A stretch of 64,000 nucleotides of DNA, taken from positions 1 to 64,000 of the forward strand of contig JBMTQX010000008.1 of NCBI GenBank assembly GCA_049446715.1. Reading direction: 5' to 3'. This document shows positions 52,424 to 60,692 of the stretch, one piece after another. Below the pieces are notes generated by a model. It did not search any database, was not told the origin of the DNA, and saw only the letters and a program-made list of their open reading frames with translations. Source of the stretch: Eutrophocola sp049446715. GTDB lineage: Bacteria > Pseudomonadota > Gammaproteobacteria > Pseudomonadales > Pseudohongiellaceae. Position numbers and translations under genes: made by a program. How positions within the stretch are numbered: the first letter of the stretch is position 1; each line of letters starts with the position of its first letter.

Positions 52424-53377
52424 TTAAAAGGTGCGGATTTCCAGCAGTTCACGAATACGGGCTGCCGGTACCGGCAGCTCGCCAATGTTCTCTTCCATCC
52501 AGGCGGAGAAATCCGCCTCGATCTCGTCCGACCAGCGCGTGTCAATCTGGCCGGAGGTATAAACCCCCTCCGCCAGGCGCTGCACACCGAACATATCGCG
52601 CAGGCGCACGATCTCGGACGTCTCCACCACACGCTGCGCAAACTGCGGTGGAATGAAGATGACGCCGCCGTCACGGGCCAGCACCACATCGCCGGGCATC
52701 ACGGTGGCTGCCCCGATACGGGTCGGCTGGTTGAGGCCTACCAGGGTGGTATTGAGGCGGCCGGGTGGATTGTGATGGGAGGGATGGTAGCTGCGAAAGA
52801 AGGCGTTGAAGCCTTCGATTTCCTTCAGGCCGTTAACATCGCGGATGGCACCGTTATAGATGAAGCCATTGCCGGAATTCGCCCAGATGGCGTTGCCGAC
52901 ATTGTCGCCGATGGTGGGGCCGTCTATATGGGCGCCGAACTGGTCGCCGACATAGACATCACCCGGCTCCAGCATGTCCACCGGCCAGGAATTCTGGCTG
53001 CCGGAACGACCCTGTTCCTTACCGCGGGCATCATACTGGTCGTGGATGTCAGGCCGGCCCGGCATGAAGGTCGCGGTGACCGCACGGCCGACGATGACCA
53101 CATCCGGGTCCAGGGTCATCCAGTCGCCTTCGTACTGGTAGTTAAACCGGTTACCGCGCAATACCGCCCAGGCTTCCTCCAGGGTCACCAGCTTCATGCG
53201 CTCGAGGATGTCATCGGGTACTTTCGGGCGGCCGTCAGCATAGCGCTCGCCTTCCCAGGCCGGGGTCAGAAACAGCAGTTCCTCCCGGCTGATCTGCTGG
53301 GCAGAGACCGTCAGCGATGCACCCATGGCAAGAATAAAAGACAGGCAAATGGCCCAGCCGGCGACCAAACGCGTCAT
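52424..53377 (-). CDS. exported RraA-like (HMG/CHA aldolase-type) protein
   Basis: A 317-residue protein with a signal peptide ending near LTVSAQ. The central part is an RraA/4-hydroxy-4-methyl-2-oxoglutarate aldolase fold: VIVGRAVTATFMPG, GDVYVGDQFG, a GDNVGNAIWANSGNGFIYNGAIRDVNGL stretch (split, NGAIRDVNG holds the substrate Arg/Asp), and GGVIFIPPQFAQRVVE. Unlike the cytoplasmic families it is about 100 residues longer and exported. It could act as an oxo-acid aldolase/decarboxylase or another lyase. GGGGG precedes ATG 53377. It leads the operon running to 47001. Confidence 0.9.
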   Translation of the reverse strand: MTRLVAGWAICLSFILAMGASLTVSAQQISREELLFLTPAWEGERYADGRPKVPDDILERMKLVTLEEAWAVLRGNRFNYQYEGDWMTLDPDVVIVGRAVTATFMPGRPDIHDQYDARGKEQGRSGSQNSWPVDMLEPGDVYVGDQFGAHIDGPTIGDNVGNAIWANSGNGFIYNGAIRDVNGLKEIEGFNAFFRSYHPSHHNPPGRLNTTLVGLNQPTRIGAATVMPGDVVLARDGGVIFIPPQFAQRVVETSEIVRLRDMFGVQRLAEGVYTSGQIDTRWSDEIEADFSAWMEENIGELPVPAARIRELLEIRTF

Positions 53378-53469
53378 GAAGTACCCCCGGTAAAACGCCG
53401 CTGGCACGGCGTCGCTGTATTATTGTAAAACTGGCTTGTTATCGTGGTGCGAACACCGGGCCATTCCAG

Positions 53470-53481
53470 ATTGTTAACAAT
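53470..53481. promoter_or_regulatory. ATTGTTAACAAT operator between RraA-like and P450 genes
   Basis: Perfect 12-base palindrome 93 bases before the RraA-like gene start and 160 bases before the P450 gene. TGTGTAGATTAT just to the right looks like an extended -10 for the rightward gene, so the palindrome would sit in its spacer. Confidence 0.75.
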
Positions 53482-53510
53482 TTGTGTAGATTATGCGGAA
53501 CGACCGAAAT

Positions 53511-53527
53511 ATCATTCATATGATGAT
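53511..53527. promoter_or_regulatory. ATCAT-N7-ATGAT element with TCATATGA core
   Basis: An imperfect palindrome in the same divergent region as the ATTGTTAACAAT site. It shares TCATATGAT with the element at 38919-38933 and may be a second operator type linking the two sugar-acid clusters. Confidence 0.4.
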
Positions 53528-53640
53528 TTACCAGGCCAAAAATGTAGCACACATTGCCGGCCTGACAACAGGCGGATCCACGTAATCCGCCGGCACAACA
53601 CACAGCTATGCCGGCCAGCACGGGTAGCAGGGGGAAGATC

Positions 53641-54828
53641 ATGATCAAGTCGGCAGGTCCACAGGACTTCGATCCGCAGGCACCCGAAACATTTGACAGT
53701 CCGTACGCCGTGTACGAGGACCTGAGGCAGCGCTGCCCGGTCGCCCACAGCCAGGCCTGGAACGGTTTCTGGGCCTTCATGAAATACGACGATGTGCTGG
53801 CCGCGCTGAAAGACAGCGATACCTATATAACTTCCCTGCAGAATGTCGTGCCCAAGCTGGCCTTCACCGGCCGCCGCCCGCCACTGCATCTCGACCCGCC
53901 TGCTCACACCCCCTACCGCCGCGCACTGAACCCGCTGTTCCGCCCCGCGCGCATGAAAGCGCTGGAACCGGCGGTGCGCCAGCACACGAAAAACCTGCTG
54001 CAGCCCCTGCTGGATCGTGGCGAAGGTGATATCTGCGAGGACTTCACCAGCTACCTGTCCATCTACGTGTTTGCCGAATGGATGAACATGCCGGAAGCAC
54101 TGCTGGACGACCTGCGTAGCATAGGCCGTGCCTACAACTTTGCCGTGCAGAATTTCGAAGACGAAATGGTGCGCGAGACCAGCCTCAAGCTGTACGCCAT
54201 CGCCCAGCATGTTATTGACCTGCGCAAGGCCAATCCGCTGGATCCCGCCGAGGACGCCACCAGCGCCCTGCTGGCAGCCCGCGATGATGACGGCAATCCG
54301 CTGCCGGAAGACATGATACTAGGCACCATCCGCCAGGTGCTGGTGGTCGGCATCATTGCCCCGACCGTCATCATCGGCAGCATTTGTGTGCACCTGAGCC
54401 GCGACCAAGCCCTGCAGACACGCCTGCGCGAAAACCCGGACCTGATCCCTGCCGCCCTGGAAGAATTCCTGCGCCTGTATACGCCGTACCGCGGCTTTGC
54501 CCGCACCGCCAACAAGCCGGTGACTGTGGGCGGTATCGATATCCCGGCGGACGAACCCATTGCCCTCAACTATGCCTCGGCCAACCGCGATGAGGACAGG
54601 TTCCCGGACGCCGACCAGTTCCGCCTCGACCGACCCAATATCGGTGAACACTTGGCCTTCGGCCTGGGGCCACACCGCTGCGCCGGCATGCCGCTGGCGC
54701 GCATGGAACTGCGCATTGCGCTGGAAGAAATTCTCGCCGGCACCACCGGCTTCACCCTCAATGGCGACATCAAGGTGACCCGCTTTCCGGAAATTGGCGC
54801 CCTGTCCGTACCGCTCATCTTCCGCTAG
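53641..54828 (+). CDS. cytochrome P450
   Basis: A 395-residue soluble bacterial P450. It has LDPPAHTPYRR (about 84-94), the ExxR pair Glu275/Arg278 and the haem-binding loop LAFGLGPHRCAGMPLARME with Cys347. The I-helix region (about 232-251) reads LVVGIIAPTVIIG. The acid-alcohol pair normally found as AG-x-D/E-T is not recognisable, which may mean altered oxygen activation. No ferredoxin or reductase is encoded nearby. GGGGGAAG precedes ATG 53641. It is followed 11 bases later by an MFS transporter. Likely hydroxylates an imported small molecule. Confidence 0.95.
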   Translation: MIKSAGPQDFDPQAPETFDSPYAVYEDLRQRCPVAHSQAWNGFWAFMKYDDVLAALKDSDTYITSLQNVVPKLAFTGRRPPLHLDPPAHTPYRRALNPLFRPARMKALEPAVRQHTKNLLQPLLDRGEGDICEDFTSYLSIYVFAEWMNMPEALLDDLRSIGRAYNFAVQNFEDEMVRETSLKLYAIAQHVIDLRKANPLDPAEDATSALLAARDDDGNPLPEDMILGTIRQVLVVGIIAPTVIIGSICVHLSRDQALQTRLRENPDLIPAALEEFLRLYTPYRGFARTANKPVTVGGIDIPADEPIALNYASANRDEDRFPDADQFRLDRPNIGEHLAFGLGPHRCAGMPLARMELRIALEEILAGTTGFTLNGDIKVTRFPEIGALSVPLIFR

Positions 54829-54839
54829 GAGCCGCGCCC

Positions 54840-56171
54840 ATGGACACTTTGGAAAACACGGTCAGTCGCAAGATCATCCTGCGCCTGATCATCCCGATCA
54901 TGGTGCTGACCGTGCTCAACTCGCTGGATCGGGTCAATATCAGTTTTGCCGCGCTGCAGATGAATGACGACCTCGGCCTCAATCCGGAACTGTATGGCTA
55001 TGCGGTGAGCACCTTCTTCATCAGCTACCTGCTGTTCCAGTTTCCCAGTGCCAAAGCCCTGCGCATGCTGGGTGCACGCTGGTGGATATTCAGCGTGGTC
55101 CTGATCTGGGGCATCTCCGCCACGTGCATGGCGCTGGTGCAGAACATCTGGCACCTGTTTTTCCTGCGCTTTTGTCTTGGTATCGCCGAAGCCGGCTTTG
55201 CCCCCGGTGTGGTTTTCCTGTGCAGCTGCTGGGTGCCGAAGAAATACCGTGCCCGCGCCATTGCCACCACAATGCTCGCTATTCCCATTTCCGTGATCAT
55301 CGGCGGGCCGCTGTCCGGCTGGCTACTTAGCCTGGACCCGCCCTTCGGCCTGCCCGGCTGGCGCTGGATGTTTTTCATCGAGGGCTTGCCGGCCATCGTG
55401 CTCGCCTTCCTCGCCCTGAAAGTGTTTGCCCATCCACCACAGACAGCGCCCTGGCTCGACAGCACCGAGAAACAGTGGCTGGAGAATGCACTTGCCGATG
55501 AGCAGGCCGTGAAGCAGGAAACCGGCGCCACCTCGTTCCGTGACGTGCTGACCGATGCCCGCATCCTGTGCTCGGCCGGCGTCTGGTTTGCCCTGATCTT
55601 CGGCTCCTACGGCATCATGTTCTGGCTGCCGCTGGTCATGCAGGAAATGACGGGGCTGGGAGAATTCCAGATTGGCCTGTTGTCTGCCCTGCCCTGGCTC
55701 GGCATCGGTACCGGCATGATCCTCGTGTCCCGGCATTCCGACAAAACCCAGGAACGCTTCTGGCACGTGGGCCTGGCCGCTGTCGGCGGTGGCTTGTGCC
55801 TGCTCGGCAGTGCTTATTCGCCATCCAATGGCCTATCGCTGGTACTGCTGTTTCTCGCCGGCGTCGGCCTCGGCGGCGCCCAGGGCACGTTCTGGACCAT
55901 TCCCACCGCGATCATGGCGCAGGCTGTCGCCGCCAACGGTGTGGTCCTGATCAACCTGATCGGCAACATCAGTTCCCTGATCAACTCCAGTGTCATCGGC
56001 TACGTGCGCGAGACCACCGGCTCCTACCAATTGACTATTGTGCTGCTGGCCGTGATTATCGCCAGCGCTGCAGTCCTGGTGGCGATCATTGCCCGGTTGT
56101 CCGGCCGCGAGTTGCCGCAGAGCACCCCCGCAGCGCCAGCTGTTGCATCGGCGCCCGAGAGTGCTGTTTGA
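54840..56171 (+). CDS. MFS transporter, anion:cation symporter (ACS) type
   Basis: A 443-residue membrane protein with 12 helices. N-terminal features of the ACS family are LNSLDRVNISFAALQM, the GARWWIF loop and FCLGIAEAGFAPGVVFLCSCWVP (split, LGIAEAGFAPGV), with a YRARA motif after helix 4. Relatives import tartrate, galactarate, hydroxy- or aromatic acids. AGGAG between the P450 stop and ATG 54840 shows tight coupling with the P450, so it probably imports the P450 substrate. Confidence 0.95.
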   Translation: MDTLENTVSRKIILRLIIPIMVLTVLNSLDRVNISFAALQMNDDLGLNPELYGYAVSTFFISYLLFQFPSAKALRMLGARWWIFSVVLIWGISATCMALVQNIWHLFFLRFCLGIAEAGFAPGVVFLCSCWVPKKYRARAIATTMLAIPISVIIGGPLSGWLLSLDPPFGLPGWRWMFFIEGLPAIVLAFLALKVFAHPPQTAPWLDSTEKQWLENALADEQAVKQETGATSFRDVLTDARILCSAGVWFALIFGSYGIMFWLPLVMQEMTGLGEFQIGLLSALPWLGIGTGMILVSRHSDKTQERFWHVGLAAVGGGLCLLGSAYSPSNGLSLVLLFLAGVGLGGAQGTFWTIPTAIMAQAVAANGVVLINLIGNISSLINSSVIGYVRETTGSYQLTIVLLAVIIASAAVLVAIIARLSGRELPQSTPAAPAVASAPESAV

Positions 56172-56239
56172 CAGGCGGCCCGGATTTTTCGCAAGTTCGC
56201 TGACAAGACTGTCAGCATTCCAGACTCACGAGGTACATC

Positions 56240-56620
56240 ATGCGTGGCTGGCACGTGTTACAACGACTTTTTACTGCCCTTGTCCTAACAGGCTTCTGGC
56301 AGGCGGCGACGGCACACCACTCTCCGGTCGCCTTCGACACCGATGTCACTGACTTCACCCTGGAAGGTGAAATCATCAGCGTCGATGTGCGCAATCCGCA
56401 CTCCGCTATGACCCTGCGCGTGACCAACGACGACGGCTCAACCACGGACTGGGATATCGAATTCAGCAGCATCAACCTGCTGCTGCGGCGCGGCTGGGAT
56501 TTTGATCGCCTGGTCGTGGGCGACCAGATCAAGGCCACCGGCAACCCGAGCGCACTCGGCAAGCCGGAAATGTACATGTGGTCGATTATCCTGCCAGACG
56601 GCACGGAGTATGACCGATGA
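56240..56620 (+). CDS. DUF6152-family exported protein
   Basis: A 126-residue protein with a signal peptide ending near AATAHH. The pattern HHSPVAFDTDVTDFTLEGEI, split here, then SVDVRNPHSAMTLRV and DIEFSSINLLLRRGWDFDRLVVGD fits the DUF6152 family. It is a small beta-rich periplasmic domain of unknown role, often OB-like, found next to the GHSVG family. A decayed relative lies at 42104. It is followed with an ATGA overlap by its typical partner. Confidence 0.88.
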   Translation: MRGWHVLQRLFTALVLTGFWQAATAHHSPVAFDTDVTDFTLEGEIISVDVRNPHSAMTLRVTNDDGSTTDWDIEFSSINLLLRRGWDFDRLVVGDQIKATGNPSALGKPEMYMWSIILPDGTEYDR

Positions 56621-57327
56621 ACGTATTCGGCCTGGCAAAAACCAGCCTCTTCCTCTGCACTGCCCTGCTGCTGGCCGGCACCGCGCAGATGAGTGTCGCA
56701 CAGGACCCGGCCATGGCCGGGATCTGGCTGCCCGATGGCGCCCGCAGCCAGCGCACACCCAATCCCCTGCCCTACACTGCCGCCGGTGAAAAAGCGGTCA
56801 GGGATTGGCAGGCAGGACGGGATCCACTCGAGGATGACCCGGGCCGTTTCTGCCAGGCCCCGGGCATGCCGGCACAAGCACTTAGTGGCGCCGGCTATCC
56901 CCTGGAAATGGTGCTGACCGCTGACACCGTCTACATCCTGATGGAACTGCACCAGCAGAATCGGCGCCTATTCCTAAACACGGAGCATCCCGCGCGTACC
57001 TTGCCGCAACGCAACGGGCATTCAGTGGGCCATTGGGAAGGCGATACTCTGGTGGTGGACACCACCGCGATCCGCCCGATCTATTTTGGCGCGGTACCCC
57101 ACACCGACCAGGTGCATGTGGTGGAGCGTTTCCGGGTGATTGACGACGGCGCCACGCTGGTCGATGAGGTCACGATCACCGACCCGGCGCTGTACGCCCG
57201 GCCGATCGTGGTCGAGCGCTATTTCAGCAAGGCCGAAGACGGCGCGCTCATGCTGGAATATGAATGCTCCGAAGCCATGTGGATCGAGCACGAGGAGAGC
57301 CGGGGATTTTCGCCCTTTGCGCCGTGA
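56617..57327 (+). CDS. exported protein, GHSVG-W-E-D-T family
   Basis: A 236-residue protein with a signal peptide ending near MSVAQ. It begins AGIWLPDGA and contains FCQAPGMP, ILMELHQQNRRLFLNTEHP, NGHSVGHWEGDTLVVDT, VHVVERFRVIDDG and YFSKAEDG. This family is common in proteobacteria as paralogous exported proteins beside DUF6152, with no known reaction. Its broken relative is at 41367. ATG overlaps the DUF6152 stop (ATGA), so the two are translationally coupled. Confidence 0.88.
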   Translation: MNVFGLAKTSLFLCTALLLAGTAQMSVAQDPAMAGIWLPDGARSQRTPNPLPYTAAGEKAVRDWQAGRDPLEDDPGRFCQAPGMPAQALSGAGYPLEMVLTADTVYILMELHQQNRRLFLNTEHPARTLPQRNGHSVGHWEGDTLVVDTTAIRPIYFGAVPHTDQVHVVERFRVIDDGATLVDEVTITDPALYARPIVVERYFSKAEDGALMLEYECSEAMWIEHEESRGFSPFAP

Positions 57328-57407
57328 TGCCCATGGGGCAGCGATTGTCCCGCGCCTGACATTCACGGTATGCTAATCTGGACACTTATTTCCGGGAATC
57401 AGGCGTT

Positions 57408-58139
57408 GTGCCCCAATCCGAGGCTGCCACCGAACTGCAAAATCGGCCCGACCTGTGTGCCGGGCCACAACTCCATGGCACGCCCGAAAACATCAATACC
57501 CGCCTGCTCAATCCCATCGCCTCGGCCCTGGGGGCTGAATCTGCCGCCCTAAGGCGCCTGTCCCTGTGACGGGGATGTGCGGAAATTCTCGATATGACCA
57601 GTCTCGGACTCGCCAGTACTGTTAACGACGATTACCGCTGTCACTTTCACACCATGAACCCTTTTCTGGCGCACCTGGATCAGATCGGCCGGTCGGGCGT
57701 ATCTGCGCCACTGGCACCGGATACCAGCAGCAATCGCTTTTCGCAGTATTACCGCGATTTCCTGGTCCCCAATGACCTGGTCCATCATGCCGGCTTTCTG
57801 GTGCGGGATGCTTCCCGACAACAGGCCTGGATCTTCAATTTTCACCGCGGCAGCCGTTCTGCGGCATTCTCAGCGGTCGAAATGACCAAGACCCGTGCCA
57901 TTGAAACCTTCCTGCAAGGCCAGGCATCCCAGCAAGCTCCCCGTTTCAACGCGACGCTGTGGAAAACACTCAGCATACGTGAAGGCGAAATCTGCACGGC
58001 CGTGTCCCAGGGGTTGGGCAACTAGCAAATCGCGGCATCCCTGGGCATCAGCACCCGCACGGTGGGAAACCATTTACGCAACATCTACGGCAAATTCGCC
58101 ATCAAAACCCGCACACTGTTGATCGCACATTTTAATTAG
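57408..58139 (+). pseudogene. broken LuxR-family regulator
   Basis: The 243-codon frame begins at GTG 57408 (VPQSEAATELQNRPDL) and ends at TAG 58137-58139. The C-terminus LSIREGEICTAVSQGLGN-stop-QIAASLGISTRTVGNHLRNI (split) is an unmistakable LuxR helix-turn-helix. The in-frame TAG at 58023-58025 lies at the position of the usual Lys/Arg in SNKEIA. A second stop, TGA at 57567-57569, interrupts the N-terminal part. A partial product starting at 57594 would lack the DNA-binding part of the domain. It probably once controlled a neighbouring operon. Confidence 0.85.
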
Positions 58140-58260
58140 TAGGTAGTATTCGCTATTGCCGGTGTCGCGGCGAAGCCATTCACTCGACCGTCAGAAGGCC
58201 TGCGTGTCGTGCCAAGCGCGACCATGTTGGCATCATTCAACCTCGTCTTTAGCTGGGCGT

Positions 58261-58818
58261 ATGACACTGCCTGAACTCAAAGACCGCATCCTGGTGCTTT
58301 TTTCCCTGGTACTGGCCCTGCCTGCATCCCTGCTGGCGCAGGAGGCAGACCTGATTCTGCATAACGGCGAGTTCTACACGCCTGACGGCTGGCAGCAGGC
58401 CGTTGCCATTCGCAACGGGGTGATTGTGGCGCTGGGCGCCGACAGCGATGTCATGACGCTGGCCGGCACGAATACCCAACGCCTCGGTCTTGCCGGCGCC
58501 ACGGTGTTTTCGGGCCTGCACGATCTCCACGAGCACCCGATGGGCGCCGGACTGAACCAGTTGCAATGCAATTGCCTCCAGGGCTCGACCAGCGAACAAC
58601 TGCTCGCCGCGGTGGCGGCCTGTGTGGCCGAGCGCCATGACGGTGAATGGATCACCGGCGGGCAATGGCATGCTTCATCCTTCGGCAGTCAGCCCATGCA
58701 CCGGCGCATGCTGGATGAGGTCGCGCCCGACAACCCGGTATCATTGGTCGATATCAGCGGCCACAGCATCTGAGTCAACAGCCGTGCCCTGGAACTCGCC
58801 GGTATCAGCAATGCCATC
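58261..58818 (+). pseudogene. truncated exported amidohydrolase (YtcJ-like)
   Basis: The frame has a signal peptide (FSLVLALPASLLAQ), then ADLILHNGEFYTPDG and the metal-dependent start LAGATVFSGLHDLHEHP (split), matching the N-terminus of YtcJ-like amidohydrolases, where the H-x-H metal motif is replaced here by H-D-L-H-E-H. At 58771-58773 a TGA stands in SGHSI-stop-VNSRALELAGI, where the family has Trp (TGG). After about 20 more codons the gene is cut short by the convergent lactonase gene, so roughly two thirds of the enzyme is missing. No ribosome-binding site stands out before ATG 58261. Confidence 0.85.
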
Positions 58819-59718
58819 TCAGGCCAGCCTGTAACGGCTTTCCGGCAGCCCTTTGAAAGGGGTGCGATAGACAAAGACATGCCCGGCCTCGGGCTGCTGC
58901 GCCAGCGCGGCATCATCCAGATTTTCCGTCGCCGTGGTGACAAACAGCAGATCCAGATCAGGTCCGCCGAAACAGATGCAGGTGGGCTGGGTCACCGGCA
59001 GTGCAAGTTCAGCCAGAACGTCCCCTTGCGGGGAATAGCGCACCACCCTGCCGCCGCCCCAGTGGGCATTCCAGAGACACCCTTTACTGTCGATCACCGA
59101 ACCGTCCGGCGCACTGCCGTCAGGAACACGCACAAAGTCACGGGCATTACCGAGCGAGCCTGATGCCGCGTCAAAGTCAAAGGCACGAATCACGCCAGTC
59201 GGGGAATCGGCAAAGTAGGCCGTCGCGGCATCCGGACTCCAGCACAGGCTGTTGCTGATCCGGATTTCACCGAGACGCTTTTGCGCCTGGTCACCAGTCA
59301 GGCAGTACAGGCTGCCGGTCACCGCATTGCCGGCGGCATCGGTCGCCGGGGCGTTTTCCACCATGGTGCCGGACCAGAAGCGGCCCTGGCGATCGACGCG
59401 ACCGTCATTGAAGCGGGTGCCGGTGAAGCCGGACTCCGGCTGCGTCAGCCAGTCGAGTTCGCCGGTACCGGGCGTGTAGTACGCAAAACCTTCGGCAAAG
59501 GCGCCCACCAGTCGCTCATCTTTGTCGACAAAACCAAAGGCACAAAGACGTGTCGGCAGTTCGAACACCTGCAGCTTTTTGTTCGCCAGGTGATAACGAT
59601 GCAAACGCCGGCCGTGAATATCGGTCCACCAGGCGCACCCGGTGACCTCGTCCCAGAGCATGCATTCACCCAGGATGTTGCCGACCGGGATCACCTCCAG
59701 CAGGGTAAATTCACTCAT
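58819..59718 (-). CDS. SMP-30-family sugar lactonase
   Basis: A 299-residue cytoplasmic protein without a signal peptide. The SMP-30/gluconolactonase fold is marked by GECMLWDEVTGCAWWTDIHG (split; metal Glu), FNDGRVDRQGRFWSGTM, ISNSLCWSPDAATAYFADS, PDGSVIDSKGCLWNAHWGGG (metal Asp) and CICFGGPDLDLLFVTTA. The GRVDRQGRFW form is typical of L-arabinolactonase and related aldonolactonases. Its ATG overlaps the yjfF stop (ATGA), so a sugar imported by the ytf system is probably oxidised to a lactone and opened here. Confidence 0.94.
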   Translation of the reverse strand: MSEFTLLEVIPVGNILGECMLWDEVTGCAWWTDIHGRRLHRYHLANKKLQVFELPTRLCAFGFVDKDERLVGAFAEGFAYYTPGTGELDWLTQPESGFTGTRFNDGRVDRQGRFWSGTMVENAPATDAAGNAVTGSLYCLTGDQAQKRLGEIRISNSLCWSPDAATAYFADSPTGVIRAFDFDAASGSLGNARDFVRVPDGSAPDGSVIDSKGCLWNAHWGGGRVVRYSPQGDVLAELALPVTQPTCICFGGPDLDLLFVTTATENLDDAALAQQPEAGHVFVYRTPFKGLPESRYRLA

Positions 59719-60692
59719 AACCGTTTGCCCTGCTCCAGCGTGTGCAACAGCCAGCGTTGCAGGCAGATAAACACCAGCACCAGCAGGCCGATGACGATTT
59801 TGGTCCACCAGCTGTTGAGCGTGCCGTCAAAGGATATCCAGGTCTGGATCAACCCCATGATGAGCACGCCAAGCAGCGTGCCCATGACAAACCCGGTCCC
59901 GCCGCTGAGCAGGGTGCCGCCAATGACCACGGCCGCGATGGCATCCAGTTCCAGCCCCACCCCGGACAACGCATAACCCGAGGCCGTGTAAAAGGAATAC
60001 ACCACCCCGCCGGTGGCCGCCAGGGTGCCGCTGAGCACATAGACCAGGATGCGGGTGCGCCCTATCGGCACACCCATCAGGGCCGCCGACTGGGCATTGC
60101 CGCCCAGGGCATAGATGTAACCGCCGGTGCGCGTGTAATGCAGCAGCCAGATGGCGAGCACGAAAATGAACAGCAAGGCCATGGCCCCGGTCCCGAACCA
60201 GGCGCGGCCAGGCAGCAGGATGCCGAAGTTGTTCACGGCGCTGTAGAAGCCGTGTTCGATGGGAAGGGACTGCTCACTCAGAATCGTCGCCAAAGAACGG
60301 GCAAAGAACATCCCGGCCAGCGTCACGATAAAAGGCTGCATGGCGTAGTAGTGAATCAGCGCTCCCATGACCAGGCCCAGCAGTGACCCGCAGGCAATCA
60401 CCACCGGCAGTGCCAGCAGCGGATGCCAGCCCTGTTGCTCGATCAGCACGGCACACAGCACACTGCTGAAGGCGATCACGGCGCCGACACTAAGATCGAT
60501 GCCACCGGACAGGATGACAAAGGTCATGCCGATGGCCGTGATGCCGAGAAAGGCATTGTCGGTAAACAGGTTCAGCACCACGCGCAGGCTGCCGAAACCG
60601 TCAAAGCGGATGGCACCGGCGAGAAACAGCACCACCAGCAGGGCAGCCGTGACCAGGACCGGCAGCAGGCGTGGATTCAACCGGGACTTCAT
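59715..60692 (-). CDS. yjfF: sugar ABC transporter permease YjfF
   Basis: A 325-residue membrane protein of the AraH/RbsC family with eight to ten helices. Marks are TAIGMTFVILSGGIDLSVGAVIAFSSVL (split, TFVILSGGIDLSVGAV), MQPFIVTLAGMFFARSLA and LGGNAQSAALMGVP, with GGTLLSGGTG near the end. The order ytfQ-ytfR-ytfT-yjfF matches the E. coli galactofuranose importer. ATG at 60692 overlaps the ytfT stop (ATGA). It pairs with YtfT in the membrane. In other bacteria close relatives import L-arabinose, which fits the lactonase next to it. Confidence 0.92.
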   Translation of the reverse strand: MKSRLNPRLLPVLVTAALLVVLFLAGAIRFDGFGSLRVVLNLFTDNAFLGITAIGMTFVILSGGIDLSVGAVIAFSSVLCAVLIEQQGWHPLLALPVVIACGSLLGLVMGALIHYYAMQPFIVTLAGMFFARSLATILSEQSLPIEHGFYSAVNNFGILLPGRAWFGTGAMALLFIFVLAIWLLHYTRTGGYIYALGGNAQSAALMGVPIGRTRILVYVLSGTLAATGGVVYSFYTASGYALSGVGLELDAIAAVVIGGTLLSGGTGFVMGTLLGVLIMGLIQTWISFDGTLNSWWTKIVIGLLVLVFICLQRWLLHTLEQGKRL

